Assembly: GCA_026713105.1 (NCBI GenBank)
Contig: JAPOPC010000050.1
Location: 1-64,000, forward strand
Direction of reading: 5' to 3'
DNA from: Acidimicrobiaceae bacterium
GTDB lineage: Bacteria; Actinomycetota; Acidimicrobiia; Acidimicrobiales; Poriferisodalaceae
DNA: 64,000 nt
The position numbers and the translations under genes are program-made. Positions 18,162-26,957 of this stretch are shown piece after piece (the first letter of the stretch is position 1; each line of letters starts with the position of its first letter). The notes beneath the pieces were generated by a model. The model did not search any database, was not told where the DNA came from, and was given only the letters and a program-made list of their open reading frames with translations.

Positions 18162-19736
18162 TCAACTCTGGGACAGTTGGAAGGCTGCACGGTAGGCATT
18201 GCACACCTCACGCTCGTCGCCGAAGGCGAACCGTCCGAGCAGGACGCTGTTCTCGAGCATGGCGACATAGGACGTATCGCCGAACAAGGCAGAGCGTTGG
18301 CGTGTATCGGGGATCGCAAGGACTTGACCGATGGTTCGGGCCTGCGGACCGTCAACGGCGGCGTACAGGTCGGGACGGACAGAATCGGGCAGGGCGCCGA
18401 GGCTGTCGAACACCCCGGCCGCTATGGGGCCGTCCGCGATGATCTTGGCCCGTTCGGGATGCAGCAACGTGAGAAATGTCGAGTCGCCGCTGTCGGGTTC
18501 GACACGCACCCTCGGCAGCAGCTTGCGCAGGCTCGAGGGCACGTCGTCGGCCAGGTCGAGTGCTCGCGCAGTCGGCGCTATCTGGGCGGTGATGTCGATC
18601 GGTTTGCCCCGTCGCAGGCTGCTGATCGCCCCGCGCAAAGCGTTGGCCGGCGGCGAGGTGTTGAACAGCAGCTTGCCCATCTTGAGCGCCTCTTTGATCG
18701 TGCCTTTCGTGTCCTCGAAGCACTCGGCCTGGTAGCGATCCAGCAGCGAGCTCGGGGCTTTGCCCGCTGCCACCAGCTCGATCTTCTGGCACAGGTTGCG
18801 TGTGTTGCGGATGCCCATATTGAGGCCCTGGCCCAGGAAGGGCGAGGTCTGGTGAGCGGCATCACCGCACAGGAAGACGTTGCCGAACCGCCAACGGTCT
18901 GCGATGAGGGAATTGAACTTGTAGATCGTGTGACGCAGCAGTTCGGTGTGATCAGGGTCCGAGAATGGAGCAATGAGTTCCCGGATCCGCTCGGGCGATT
19001 GGATTTCCAAGATGTCGTCGCCGGGGTTGATGCGGAATTCCCACCGCACGTGATTGTCCACACCCATCGGCAGGTAGGTCGTCGGGCGCTGCTGGTCGAC
19101 GATCTGGTAGGCGCAGCCGTCATCACCCACTCGATGCTCGGGTGCAGAGATGGCGTCGATCACCAGAAACAAGACGTTGTCGCCGAGCTGAGTCAGGCTG
19201 CCGCCAGCTTGCTTGCGCACGAAACTGTTGGCACCGTCGCACCCGAGCAGGTACGTCGAACTCAGCTCGCGCATCGTTTGGCTCGACAGCTCTTCGATGG
19301 TGAGCTGCGACTCGCCTTCGGTGTAGAGCTTGCGGGCACTCCAGCCGTAGAACGTGTCGATGTTGCCGTCCTGGCTGATGACGTCCCGGAGAATGTCCTC
19401 GACTTGGGGTTGCACGAACCAGTTGCGGGTGTCGCCGACCTCGAGGGCAGTCTGCGCGAACGGTTCGTCGAGGTTGTCCTTGTCGAGGTAGTAACCCGCT
19501 CGCGGGGTCCGCTTCAGCGAGATGCGGCTGAAGTCGTCGCCCAGGATCTCGGCGAGGATCGCGCACGAGTAGGCGTCGAACATGACAGCTCGCGGGTACG
19601 GGTACGGGTGCTCGAACTCCTCGATCAGTGCCACCCTCATGCCGGCTCGGGCGAGATGCAGGCTCGCGATGCTGCCGACCGGACCTCCCCCGACGACGAT
19701 CGCGTCGTAATGCTGCCGATCGGCGGGCGTCACTGA
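18162..19736 (-). CDS. FAD-dependent aromatic monooxygenase (MhpA/PheA-like)
   Basis: The 524-residue class A flavoprotein hydroxylase has the FAD motifs GGGPVGSIASLHLARAG near the N-terminus, a DG-type motif LLGCDGANSFVRK, and GDAAHQTSPFLGQGLNMG. This matches the MhpA/PheA/TfdB group, which hydroxylates phenolic or bicyclic substrates with NAD(P)H. The GTG at 19736 is preferred because AGGG lies upstream; an in-frame GTG at 19760 is possible. It is the first gene of the five-gene minus-strand run. Confidence 0.88.
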   Translation of the reverse strand, partial: SVTPADRQHYDAIVVGGGPVGSIASLHLARAGMRVALIEEFEHPYPYPRAVMFDAYSCAILAEILGDDFSRISLKRTPRAGYYLDKDNLDEPFAQTALEVGDTRNWFVQPQVEDILRDVISQDGNIDTFYGWSARKLYTEGESQLTIEELSSQTMRELSSTYLLGCDGANSFVRKQAGGSLTQLGDNVLFLVIDAISAPEHRVGDDGCAYQIVDQQRPTTYLPMGVDNHVRWEFRINPGDDILEIQSPERIRELIAPFSDPDHTELLRHTIYKFNSLIADRWRFGNVFLCGDAAHQTSPFLGQGLNMGIRNTRNLCQKIELVAAGKAPSSLLDRYQAECFEDTKGTIKEALKMGKLLFNTSPPANALRGAISSLRRGKPIDITAQIAPTARALDLADDVPSSLRKLLPRVRVEPDSGDSTFLTLLHPERAKIIADGPIAAGVFDSLGALPDSVRPDLYAAVDGPQARTIGQVLAIPDTRQRSALFGDTSYVAMLENSVLLGRFAFGDEREVCNAYRAAFQLSQS

Positions 19737-19850
19737 CACGGCCGCAACCCTAAGGGGCACCTGGGGACAGCGAAGCGGGCTGACTGCGATACCCGATGAG
19801 GCCTACCGATATGGTCCGCTCACGTCTCGCTGACGTTGGGAGGTGGACGA

Positions 19851-22181
19851 ATGCGGGCACAGCCTCGACGCCGATGCCGCGTCATCGCCGTGCTTGTCGC
19901 AGCGGCGCTGATCGCGGCTGGCTGCACCAGCACGGCCGACGACGGTGTTCGGGCGGCCCCGAGTCTCGCCTCCGATGCAGCCCCGTCCACCACCGAGCTC
20001 GCCCCGGACGCGGTCCCCTCTACGACCACTGCGTCAGTAGCACTTCGAGAGGACGGCGAGGCCCTGCCGCGCGAGGCCTATTTCGACCTCGGCCACGTGC
20101 TCGACATCAGCATCGAGATCGCCGTCGAGGACTGGGACACCCTGCGTCACCAGACTCGCACCCTCGCGGACGTATTCGCGGAGATCGAGGAATACGGCCT
20201 CTCGCGGCCCTTCGCCAGCATCTACACGTGGTTCAGCGCCACGGTGACCGTCGACGGCCAGATGCACGCAGCGGTGGGTGTGCGCAAGAAGGGTTTCGTC
20301 GGCTCCCAGAGCTCCACCAAGCCGTCCCTCAAGCTCCGCTTCGACAAGTACGTCGACGATCAATCCCTGTCAGAGGGCATGAACCGGATGACCCTAAACA
20401 ACAGCGTTCAGGACCCTTCGATGGTCAACACCTGCCTGTCGTTCCGGGTGTTCGCCGCTGCTGGCAACCCTGCACCGCGCTGCAACTTCGCCACCGTGTC
20501 GGTGAACGGCACCGATCTCGGGCTGTACGTACACGTCGAGGAGTTCAAGGCCCCGTTCCTCTTGCACCATTTCGGGAGTGCTGAAGGCAACCTGTACGAA
20601 GGCACGGTCAGCGACTTCACGCCGGAGTTCCGCGGCACATTCGAGAAGAAGACCAACGAAAACGCCGACGACTGGTCCGACATCGACGCCGTGGTCGCAG
20701 CCCTGAGCGACCCTTCCGAGGCCGGACTGGCGGCGCTGGAAGAGATCGTCGACCTCGACCGCTTCCTGTCGTTCTGGGCGACAGAAGTACTGGTGGGTCA
20801 CTGGGACGGCTACGCCGGCGACCGCAACAACTACTGGTTCTACCGTGTGCCCGACGGCCGGTTCGTGTTCATGCCGTGGGGCACCGACGGCACATTCCAC
20901 CTCTCCGACGACCCCAATCCATTCGACAACATCTCCAATCCTCCGCCGTCGGTGCTGGCGCTTACCGCCATTCCCAACCGCTTGTACAACTACCCGGATT
21001 GGCGGGCGAAATACGTCGCACGGCTGAAGCAGCTTCTGGACGACATCTGGGACGAGACCGAGCTGTTGGCGGCGGTCGACGAGATGGCCGCCATCGTGCA
21101 GCAACACGCCCTTCCCGCCGAAGCCAGGACGGCAGCGGCCGACACCGAGCGGTTGCGGACCTTCATCTCCAAACGCAAAGCCGAGATCCTCGCTGACCTG
21201 TCGCCGACACCTCCCGAGTGGCCCGAAGCCGAGTGGCCCGAAACCGCGTTGACTGCGCCGCCCACCGGGGGGTCAGGAACCCTAGAGGTCACCTTTGAGA
21301 CGACCTGGGGCAGCAACTTGAGCCCCAATCCGTTCGGCCAGGGAACAGTCCACAACCTGGTGCTGGACGGATCCCCCGAGTCGATCGACCGCATCGGGGT
21401 TTTCGCCGGTGACGCCAACCCCGACGAGAGCATCCTGCTTCCGGAGATCGACAGACCTGCGTCCATCGTCGTCGCAGGGCTCGATTCCGACGGCTCGGTC
21501 AACGGAATGTCGTTGGTCATCGACCCGCGCCAGCTGGTGGCGGGCCGAACGCTGGTCATTGGCGTGGACGCCATAGCGGGAGGAATCTGGTCGATCCCGG
21601 CGGGAGCGTCGACGCCGGACAGCTTCTCTCCGTTCACCGAGGGGTCGCTAGAACTGTCGAGTGGCGCGACGACACCCGGCGCCGTTATCGCCGGCTCCTT
21701 CTCGGGCGTGTACGGGTGGTCCCCATCGCCGTCTGGCGTCAGCGGCGCAGACACCCAGGGCGCTGACCCGTCAGATTCACCGCTTGATGTCGGGTTGGTC
21801 ATCAATGAGGTGGCCGCCAAGGGCGATCCGCTGGACTGGTTCGAGTTGCACAACGCATCGCGGGTGCCCATAGCGCTCGACGGCTTCGAGATGGCTGACG
21901 ATCTCACGGACGTCGGGAAGCGAGTGCCCTTCCCAGCCGGCACAGTCATCCAGCCAGGTGCATACATGCAATTCAGCCTCGACAAGGACGGCTGGCCCGG
22001 CTTCGCGCTCGGGAGCGACGAAGAGCTGGGCATCTGGCTGCTAGATGGGACACTCGTCGCCAGCGTCAACTGGGACGACGGCCAGGCGGGTGCGAGCCAG
22101 AGCTACGCCCGAGTGCCCGACGTCACCGGACGATTCGAGACGGTCGACGCACCCACGCCAGGCGCTGCCAACCAGCCGTGA
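19851..22181 (+). CDS. CotH-kinase-family lipoprotein with lamin-tail domain
   Basis: The 776-residue protein begins with a lipoprotein signal peptide (twin-Arg-rich start, hydrophobic stretch, lipobox IAAGC with Cys25), so it is probably anchored on the outer face of the membrane. A Ser/Thr-rich linker leads into a CotH domain with the hallmark HWDGYAGDRNNYW and FVFMPWGTDGTF. CotH proteins are atypical protein kinases in spore-formers, although this organism shows no sign of sporulation. The C-terminus (after about residue 650) is a lamin-tail-like beta sandwich (LVINEVAAKGDPLDWFEL). The ATG at 19851 follows GGGAGG. Confidence 0.88.
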   Translation: MRAQPRRRCRVIAVLVAAALIAAGCTSTADDGVRAAPSLASDAAPSTTELAPDAVPSTTTASVALREDGEALPREAYFDLGHVLDISIEIAVEDWDTLRHQTRTLADVFAEIEEYGLSRPFASIYTWFSATVTVDGQMHAAVGVRKKGFVGSQSSTKPSLKLRFDKYVDDQSLSEGMNRMTLNNSVQDPSMVNTCLSFRVFAAAGNPAPRCNFATVSVNGTDLGLYVHVEEFKAPFLLHHFGSAEGNLYEGTVSDFTPEFRGTFEKKTNENADDWSDIDAVVAALSDPSEAGLAALEEIVDLDRFLSFWATEVLVGHWDGYAGDRNNYWFYRVPDGRFVFMPWGTDGTFHLSDDPNPFDNISNPPPSVLALTAIPNRLYNYPDWRAKYVARLKQLLDDIWDETELLAAVDEMAAIVQQHALPAEARTAAADTERLRTFISKRKAEILADLSPTPPEWPEAEWPETALTAPPTGGSGTLEVTFETTWGSNLSPNPFGQGTVHNLVLDGSPESIDRIGVFAGDANPDESILLPEIDRPASIVVAGLDSDGSVNGMSLVIDPRQLVAGRTLVIGVDAIAGGIWSIPAGASTPDSFSPFTEGSLELSSGATTPGAVIAGSFSGVYGWSPSPSGVSGADTQGADPSDSPLDVGLVINEVAAKGDPLDWFELHNASRVPIALDGFEMADDLTDVGKRVPFPAGTVIQPGAYMQFSLDKDGWPGFALGSDEELGIWLLDGTLVASVNWDDGQAGASQSYARVPDVTGRFETVDAPTPGAANQP

Positions 22182-22188
22182 CGTGACG

Positions 22189-22204
22189 GCGCCTCGTTGG
22201 GCGC
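22189..22204. terminator. Short GC hairpin between convergent genes
   Basis: GCGCC (22189-22193) and GGCGC (22200-22204) form a 5-bp stem with a 6-nt loop in the 64-base gap between the converging CotH and PPOX genes. There is no T-run, so this is only a weak terminator candidate. Confidence 0.25.
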
Positions 22205-22245
22205 TGTCGTGGCGAGTGCTGTGCTGCGTCTGAGGTCGAGACCGC

Positions 22246-22671
22246 CTACGCCGGAGTGTGCTCGAAGGGCAGGTCTTGGTACAGGTACTGGGTGACCGTG
22301 ACCCGCAAAGCGACGCCCGTGTCTCCACGGGCCGGGAACGGTTTGCCCGTGTACTTGTGGCTCAGCGCATCGAGGACCGCCATATCGGTGTCGGGCTCGA
22401 CCACGCATGTGCCGCGCAGCTGCAGTTCCTCGTAGGGGTTGTCGATATCGACGATCGAGATGGCAACGCGTGGATCGCGCACGATGTTCAGCGTCTTGAG
22501 CGAGTCCTCACCCGTGGCCATGATCACCGTGGAGGGGTCGACGAGGTCGATCCAGACCGGGTCGAGCTTGGGCGACCCGTTCGCACGGACAGTCGCGAGG
22601 TGCGCGAAGTTCGGCCTGCGCACCAGGCTCTGAGCCTCGGCGCTCATGATCTTCGGTGTCGGTGTCGTCAT
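22246..22671 (-). CDS. PPOX-class (F420/FMN) split-barrel oxidoreductase
   Basis: The 141-residue protein is a pyridoxamine-phosphate-oxidase-like split barrel of the PPOX class. Members bind F420 or FMN and reduce or oxidise small molecules. Recognisable are FAHLATVRANGSPKLDPVWID near the N-terminus and the RDPRVAISIVD strand. Such proteins are numerous in actinobacteria. It is a single gene with no obvious partner. Confidence 0.82.
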   Translation of the reverse strand: MTTPTPKIMSAEAQSLVRRPNFAHLATVRANGSPKLDPVWIDLVDPSTVIMATGEDSLKTLNIVRDPRVAISIVDIDNPYEELQLRGTCVVEPDTDMAVLDALSHKYTGKPFPARGDTGVALRVTVTQYLYQDLPFEHTPA

Positions 22672-22773
22672 GGTTTGCCTCGCGCTGTGGATCCGCCGGT
22701 CGAACTCACCGTAAGCGCGGTCACGGCGCCAACGCCACGCCTCGGCCGTTCGTACCCAATGCCGTCGCGCTCC

Positions 22774-23310
22774 CTACTCGACGGCGATGGCCGCAGCGAT
22801 GTGTGTCTCGCCGAGTTGCTGCCGACCTGCGAGGAACGCAAGCTCAACAATGAACGAGTAGCCCACCAGGTTGCCGCCGCCGAGCGCGACCAGTCGGGCA
22901 CTTGCAGCAGCCGTCCCGCCAGTGGCGAGCACATCGTCGACGATCAGCACATTCGCCCCGTCAACGATGGCGTCGGTGTGCATTTCCAGGCTTTCAGACC
23001 CGTACTCGAGCTCATAGCCGGCGCGCAGCGTCTCGCGCGGGAGCTTGCCCGGCTTGCGAAGCGGCACAAAGCCAGCATCGAGCCGATCCGCGGCCATCGA
23101 ACCAATCACAAAGCCCCGAGCCTCAGGCGCCACAACAAGGTCGACGCTGTGGTCCCCGAACGGCTCTACCAGCTCATCAACACAAGCTCGCAGCCCCGCC
23201 GCATCGGCCAACAACGGCGTGATGTCCTTGAAGACAATCCCCGGTCGAGGAAAGTCCGGAACATCCCGAATCAACGACCTCCACACAACCGTCATTCTCG
23301 GGCCGTTCAT
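22774..23310 (-). CDS. apt: Adenine phosphoribosyltransferase
   Basis: The 178-residue cytosolic enzyme converts adenine and PRPP to AMP in purine salvage. The N-terminal RDVPDFPRPGIVFKDITPLL, the central PEARGFVIGS and the PRPP-binding loop VLIVDDVLATGGTA are all intact. The start is the ATG at 23310; the in-frame ATG five codons later is also possible. In many actinobacteria apt lies near relA or secDF, which are absent here. Confidence 0.95.
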   Translation of the reverse strand: MNGPRMTVVWRSLIRDVPDFPRPGIVFKDITPLLADAAGLRACVDELVEPFGDHSVDLVVAPEARGFVIGSMAADRLDAGFVPLRKPGKLPRETLRAGYELEYGSESLEMHTDAIVDGANVLIVDDVLATGGTAAASARLVALGGGNLVGYSFIVELAFLAGRQQLGETHIAAAIAVE

Positions 23311-23449
23311 CCTCGATTCCGAATCTGAGCGTGGCTATCGGAGGTGAGTCGAGCCCTCACGCGCAGTGATAACGAAACCATCCTCCGCCAAGGATCTCGC
23401 GCCACGGCTCCGAAACTACGCTCCACGCACATGGCACCCCAGGTCGGCA

Positions 23450-24367
23450 GTGACGGTTAGCGCCGGCTTTGACGAACGAGTGCGATCGAGCGCGCTCGCG
23501 TTTCTCCGTGCCGTTCAGGATCGCACGGGCGGTCCCGTGCGAAGTGAAGAAGTCGCCGGGTTCGAAATTGATGGCCAGCGGATCGCCCTCATGAACCCCT
23601 ACCGAGGAATTCGCAAACCGAGGCAACTCGATGCTGCGCTGAGCATTCTGACCGTCTTCTCGAGTGATCCCGAGCGGCGACCGTACGCCGACGAGACCGG
23701 TCCCGATGGCTACCTTCGCTACAAGTGGATGGGCACGGACCCCAACCACTCGGACAACGTTGCACTACGGCTCGCGATGCGATCCAACCTTCCGCTTATT
23801 TGGTTTCAGGGAATCGCATCAGGACTGTACCTACCGGTCGTTCCGGTTTGGTTGGTCGATGAAGAACCCGCCAACCATCAGTTTGTGGTCGCACTTGACG
23901 AGCAGCAGCGGGACACATGGGACAAGACGGAAGATGAACGCGTGAATGACCTCCGGCGCGCGTACGCAGAGAGAGTCGTACGAGAGCGGCTACATCAGCC
24001 CGTGTTTCGCCAGCAAGTTCTCGCCGCCTACGAGAACCAGTGCGCTCTCTGTCGTCTACGACATCGCGAGCTGCTCGATGCCGCTCACATTCGCGGTGAC
24101 GCCAAGGGAGGCGAACCGGTTGTCCCGAATGGCATCGCTATGTGCAAGATCCATCATGCGGCCTTCGATAGTCGACTCATGGCAATCCGGCCGTCGTACG
24201 AAATTGAGGTGCGAGCCGACGTCCTGACCGAGGAAGACGGCCCGACGCTCAAGCACGCGCTTCAGGGGCTGCATCGCCAGCGAATCGACATCCCTCGCCG
24301 CCGAGCGATGCGACCAAGTCCCGTCCTCCTTGAGGAGCGGTACGAGGAGTTTCTGCGCGCCGGCTGA
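23450..24367 (+). CDS. HNH endonuclease, probable modification-dependent nuclease
   Basis: With the GTG at 23450 the protein has 305 residues; AGGT lies seven bases upstream, whereas the longer in-frame GTG start at 23366 adds a leader unlike the family. The N-terminal two thirds contain the pattern YADETGPDGYLRYKW, MGTDPNHSDNVALR and PLIWFQGIASGLYLPV, a conserved DNA-recognition-like domain. The C-terminus is an HNH nuclease (CALC, then LLDAAHI, then NGIAMCKIHHAAFD). Relatives with this architecture are suspected or shown type IV restriction nucleases; that role here is inference. Confidence 0.82.
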   Translation: MTVSAGFDERVRSSALAFLRAVQDRTGGPVRSEEVAGFEIDGQRIALMNPYRGIRKPRQLDAALSILTVFSSDPERRPYADETGPDGYLRYKWMGTDPNHSDNVALRLAMRSNLPLIWFQGIASGLYLPVVPVWLVDEEPANHQFVVALDEQQRDTWDKTEDERVNDLRRAYAERVVRERLHQPVFRQQVLAAYENQCALCRLRHRELLDAAHIRGDAKGGEPVVPNGIAMCKIHHAAFDSRLMAIRPSYEIEVRADVLTEEDGPTLKHALQGLHRQRIDIPRRRAMRPSPVLLEERYEEFLRAG

Positions 24368-24378
24368 AGAACAGTCGA

Positions 24379-24672
24379 CTACCCCCGAGGCCCCACTGTC
24401 CCTGTCGCTTCCGCGACGGCTCTTGGCCCGTACTTGCGTTGCGCGGCTTGCTTCGACACCCCCAGCATGGCCCCGATCATGGACCAACTTCGACCTTCGG
24501 CGCGTGCAGATCGCACGGCGTCCACGAGCTGTTCATCGATGGCGTCACGTCGGGTAGCGAGTTCGCTGATGAGCCGAAGCGAGGCAGTATCGGATTCGAC
24601 GAGATCTGCTGGATCAACTCGATCCGCCCACTCCTCGAGGGCCTTGGCGAGCTGTGCTCTCGACCGGCTCAT
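24379..24672 (-). CDS. Small helix-turn-helix protein, putative antitoxin
   Basis: The 97-residue protein is mostly helical, with a DNA-binding helix-turn-helix at about residues 60-82 (GRSWSMIGAMLGVSKQAAQR). The ATG at 24672 overlaps the stop of the upstream gene by the sequence ATGA, indicating coupled translation; an in-frame TTG twelve bases earlier is less likely. A small DNA-binding protein coupled to a 75-residue partner behind a palindromic operator is typical of toxin-antitoxin operons with the toxin first. The family is not recognised. Confidence 0.65.
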   Translation of the reverse strand: MSRSRAQLAKALEEWADRVDPADLVESDTASLRLISELATRRDAIDEQLVDAVRSARAEGRSWSMIGAMLGVSKQAAQRKYGPRAVAEATGTVGPRG

Positions 24673-24896
24673 CGCTGCCACCAACCTCTCAAGAACTTCG
24701 GACGTGCCACCATGGCATGAATGATGGCTACGTCATCGACAACACCGATCTCAAGTGGTGCCCCTGCCGATGACGGTCCGACGTACATGCGGACAGCGGG
24801 ATTCTCAGTCTCGAATGTGTGCCAGTGATGTCGTAGGGCGTGTTTCATGTCGAAATCGCGGACACCGTGCCTCCGAGCACTCGGCTCGATGTCCAC
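24669..24896 (-). CDS. Small protein, putative toxin of a toxin-antitoxin pair
   Basis: The 75-residue basic protein (GTG start) has the pattern HALRHHWHTFE, RMYVGPSSAGAPLEIGVVDDVAIIHAMVARPKFL. This is compatible with a small beta-rich RelE/BrnT-like fold, but I do not recognise the family with certainty. It overlaps the downstream helix-turn-helix gene by four bases. The palindrome at 24925-24944 lies 28 bases upstream of its start, where an autorepressor would bind. Confidence 0.5.
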   Translation of the reverse strand: MDIEPSARRHGVRDFDMKHALRHHWHTFETENPAVRMYVGPSSAGAPLEIGVVDDVAIIHAMVARPKFLRGWWQR

Positions 24897-24924
24897 TAGG
24901 TCAGGATATTCGCACTACGCCGCG

Positions 24925-24944
24925 ACGTCAACATTTGTTGACGT
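24925..24944. promoter_or_regulatory. Perfect 20-bp palindrome, probable operator
   Basis: ACGTCAACA (24925-24933) and TGTTGACGT (24936-24944) are perfect inverted repeats with a 2-base centre. The site is 28 bases upstream of the toxin-like gene. It is AT-richer than its surroundings, has no T-run, and fits a dimeric autorepressor site better than a terminator. Confidence 0.65.
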
Positions 24945-25098
24945 TGTGCCGCCGTCTTCGTCATACAGATCCTCCGATCACCTGTCCCCGATTCACGCGG
25001 ACGCAGGATCTGAGGTCTAGTTCCGGAGGTTCAGAGATTGGCAACGATTTTCTGCAGCGTGTGCTCAGTGCGTGCAGCGGCATCAACGCAGTCGTTTC

Positions 25099-25902
25099 TC
25101 AAAGGGGGTTACCTCGATGCTGGCCGGTGTACAGATCGGAGATGTAGGGAACTTCGAATTTGCCTGACGGATGGTGTTGCTCCAACAAGGCTCTCAGGAC
25201 CCCCTCCACATGGGCGTCGCCGAGCGCGTCGACGGCTGCCTGCAGCTTGGTCGACGATCGCGCCATGTTGACGAACCGCTCGTGTGTCATCGACAGGATC
25301 CACTCGCTGGGCATGTGCCTGACGTGGTCGAAGCCAGCAGCGGCCAGCTCTGCGACGACATCGAATTGGCAGTAGTCGCGTGAGTAGCCCGGACTGTGTT
25401 CTTCGAGGAAGTTCTCGTAGTCCTCCAAGAGCGGCGAGTCTGGCCATGAACGGTTGATCTGGACTATCCCGATCGTTCCGCCCGGGGCCAACACCCGGCG
25501 GGCTTCGGCATAGAACCGGGAGTGATCGAGCCAATGCAGGACCTGGGCAGCGACTACGAGACCTACCGAAGCGGCTTCAAGAGGCATCTCCTCAGCACTT
25601 CCGTGAACAAACTCGATGGCTGTCCCACGGCTGTCCTCGGCAGCCTGAGCACGCATCGCATCGCCGGGCTCGACTCCGATGATGTGCCAATGCGGCAGGG
25701 CAGCCGCGAGCTGCCGAGTGGAAATGCCAGTACCCGAGCCAACATCGGCAGCCACCTGCGGCACCGGTTTGTCCGCAAGAGCGTCGCGCAACGCGGCCCA
25801 GAGGGCCTCTGGATAGTCGGGCTGCGCCGTGCTGTAGGCACCGGCGAGCTCGTTGAATGCCTGGTGCCGATCGCTCTTCGAATGGTGGAGCGGCGACGTC
25901 AC
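25099..25902 (-). CDS. Class I SAM-dependent methyltransferase
   Basis: The 267-residue cytosolic protein has the SAM-binding motif I VAADVGSGTGISTRQLA, followed by GVEPGDAMR, FVHGSAEEMPL and VVAAQVLHWLD. The N-terminal FNELAGAYSTAQPDYP segment is typical of trans-aconitate/UbiE-like methyltransferases. The GTG at 25902 is preferred because upstream codons resemble no homologue. The substrate is unknown. It lies 99 bases downstream of the PhyH-DDN-PhyH operon. Confidence 0.82.
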   Translation of the reverse strand: MTSPLHHSKSDRHQAFNELAGAYSTAQPDYPEALWAALRDALADKPVPQVAADVGSGTGISTRQLAAALPHWHIIGVEPGDAMRAQAAEDSRGTAIEFVHGSAEEMPLEAASVGLVVAAQVLHWLDHSRFYAEARRVLAPGGTIGIVQINRSWPDSPLLEDYENFLEEHSPGYSRDYCQFDVVAELAAAGFDHVRHMPSEWILSMTHERFVNMARSSTKLQAAVDALGDAHVEGVLRALLEQHHPSGKFEVPYISDLYTGQHRGNPL

Positions 25903-26001
25903 CGGCACATGATGCCTGGGCCCGGCGTTTTCCCACTCCCGTGTCGGCCGGACTTCGCAGCGCAACAGGCGGTCAGCGGCAGGCCCGCCCATTTGTCCCG
26001 A

Positions 26002-26937
26002 TCAGCGGGGCCAGACCCGGGGGAATCGCTCGGCGCCGTCGAGACCGTCGCCGTCCTGCAGCCCGACGGTGTTGCGGAACGGCTCGGGCGACGAGGCTCG
26101 CTTGTAGAAGGTGACGTCCTCACCTGCGAAACGCACCGAGGCCGCTCGCCGCAGCCGGTCGGCGCTGGTATTGCCCAGCGAGCCGTGCAGCGTCATCCAG
26201 TGGTGCACGATCACGTCGCCGGGCCCGGCCTCGTACCTGCGTATGTCGAAATCCTCAGGGTGGTCGTCGATCGCCGGGAGTTCGTCGAGACCGTCGAAAC
26301 TCAGGCCCGGGAGCTTGAAAGTTCCTTTCAGGGTCACGAAGTCATTCGGCTTGAACACTTTGCCCCAGCGGTGACTCCCAGCGACATAGCCCATGACGCC
26401 GGATTCCACCGTGACTTCATCGACGGGTACCCAGCAGACGGCCACCTTGGTGCCCTGCAGCAGCCAGTACGGCTTGTCCTGGTGCCACGGCGTGCGCACA
26501 CTCGACCCGGGTTCCTTCATGAACAGCTGGTCGCTGTAGAGATTCACGCGCTCGCTGCGGGTCAAAGCAGCGACAAGGGGCGGCAAGGGGCCATTGACGT
26601 GCATGTCCCGCAGCCCGTCATGCCAACTGCACGCGTCGGTCTCCACGATGTTGCGCCCCTCCGGCACCCGGTTCGGCTCGATCGCCAACGTCGAGACGTC
26701 GTGGTTCTTCATCATCTGGCGCACACGTTCGGCAACGTCCACCCTGCTTCCGGCCCGGCTCGCGCCGGTCACGAGCCCCTCGCGGCCGACATCGGTGTCG
26801 CGGTTGAACACTCCGTCGAGGACAACCCGGAACTCATCGACCCAGCCGAGGGGACAGATGTCGCGCAGCACCACAACGCCGTCGCGGTCGTAGGTCTCCA
26901 ACTCGGCGTCGCTGACTGCGCGGGTGGGGTCAATCAT
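26002..26937 (-). CDS. Phytanoyl-CoA dioxygenase (PhyH) family protein
   Basis: The 311-residue Fe(II)/2-oxoglutarate-dependent oxygenase has the iron ligands HxD in TPWHQDKPYW and a distal His in HHWMTLHGSLGN, followed by Arg residues for 2-oxoglutarate. It presumably hydroxylates a small natural product or branched acid. It is the last gene of a three-gene run with a deazaflavin-dependent reductase (20-base gap) and a second PhyH enzyme. Confidence 0.87.
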   Translation of the reverse strand: MIDPTRAVSDAELETYDRDGVVVLRDICPLGWVDEFRVVLDGVFNRDTDVGREGLVTGASRAGSRVDVAERVRQMMKNHDVSTLAIEPNRVPEGRNIVETDACSWHDGLRDMHVNGPLPPLVAALTRSERVNLYSDQLFMKEPGSSVRTPWHQDKPYWLLQGTKVAVCWVPVDEVTVESGVMGYVAGSHRWGKVFKPNDFVTLKGTFKLPGLSFDGLDELPAIDDHPEDFDIRRYEAGPGDVIVHHWMTLHGSLGNTSADRLRRAASVRFAGEDVTFYKRASSPEPFRNTVGLQDGDGLDGAERFPRVWPR

Positions 26938-26957
26938 CGGACACCCCCGATCGAGGG

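Noticed and set aside
18162-19736. Long open frames on the opposite strand of the flavin monooxygenase, arylsulfatase, LLM and katG genes
   Set aside because: These are GC-rich antisense shadows without family motifs, sensible starts or ribosome binding sites.
24925-24944. Intrinsic terminator of the methyltransferase gene
   Set aside because: The stem is AT-rich, has only a 2-base centre and no T-run, and lies next to the start of the toxin-like gene, so an operator is more likely.
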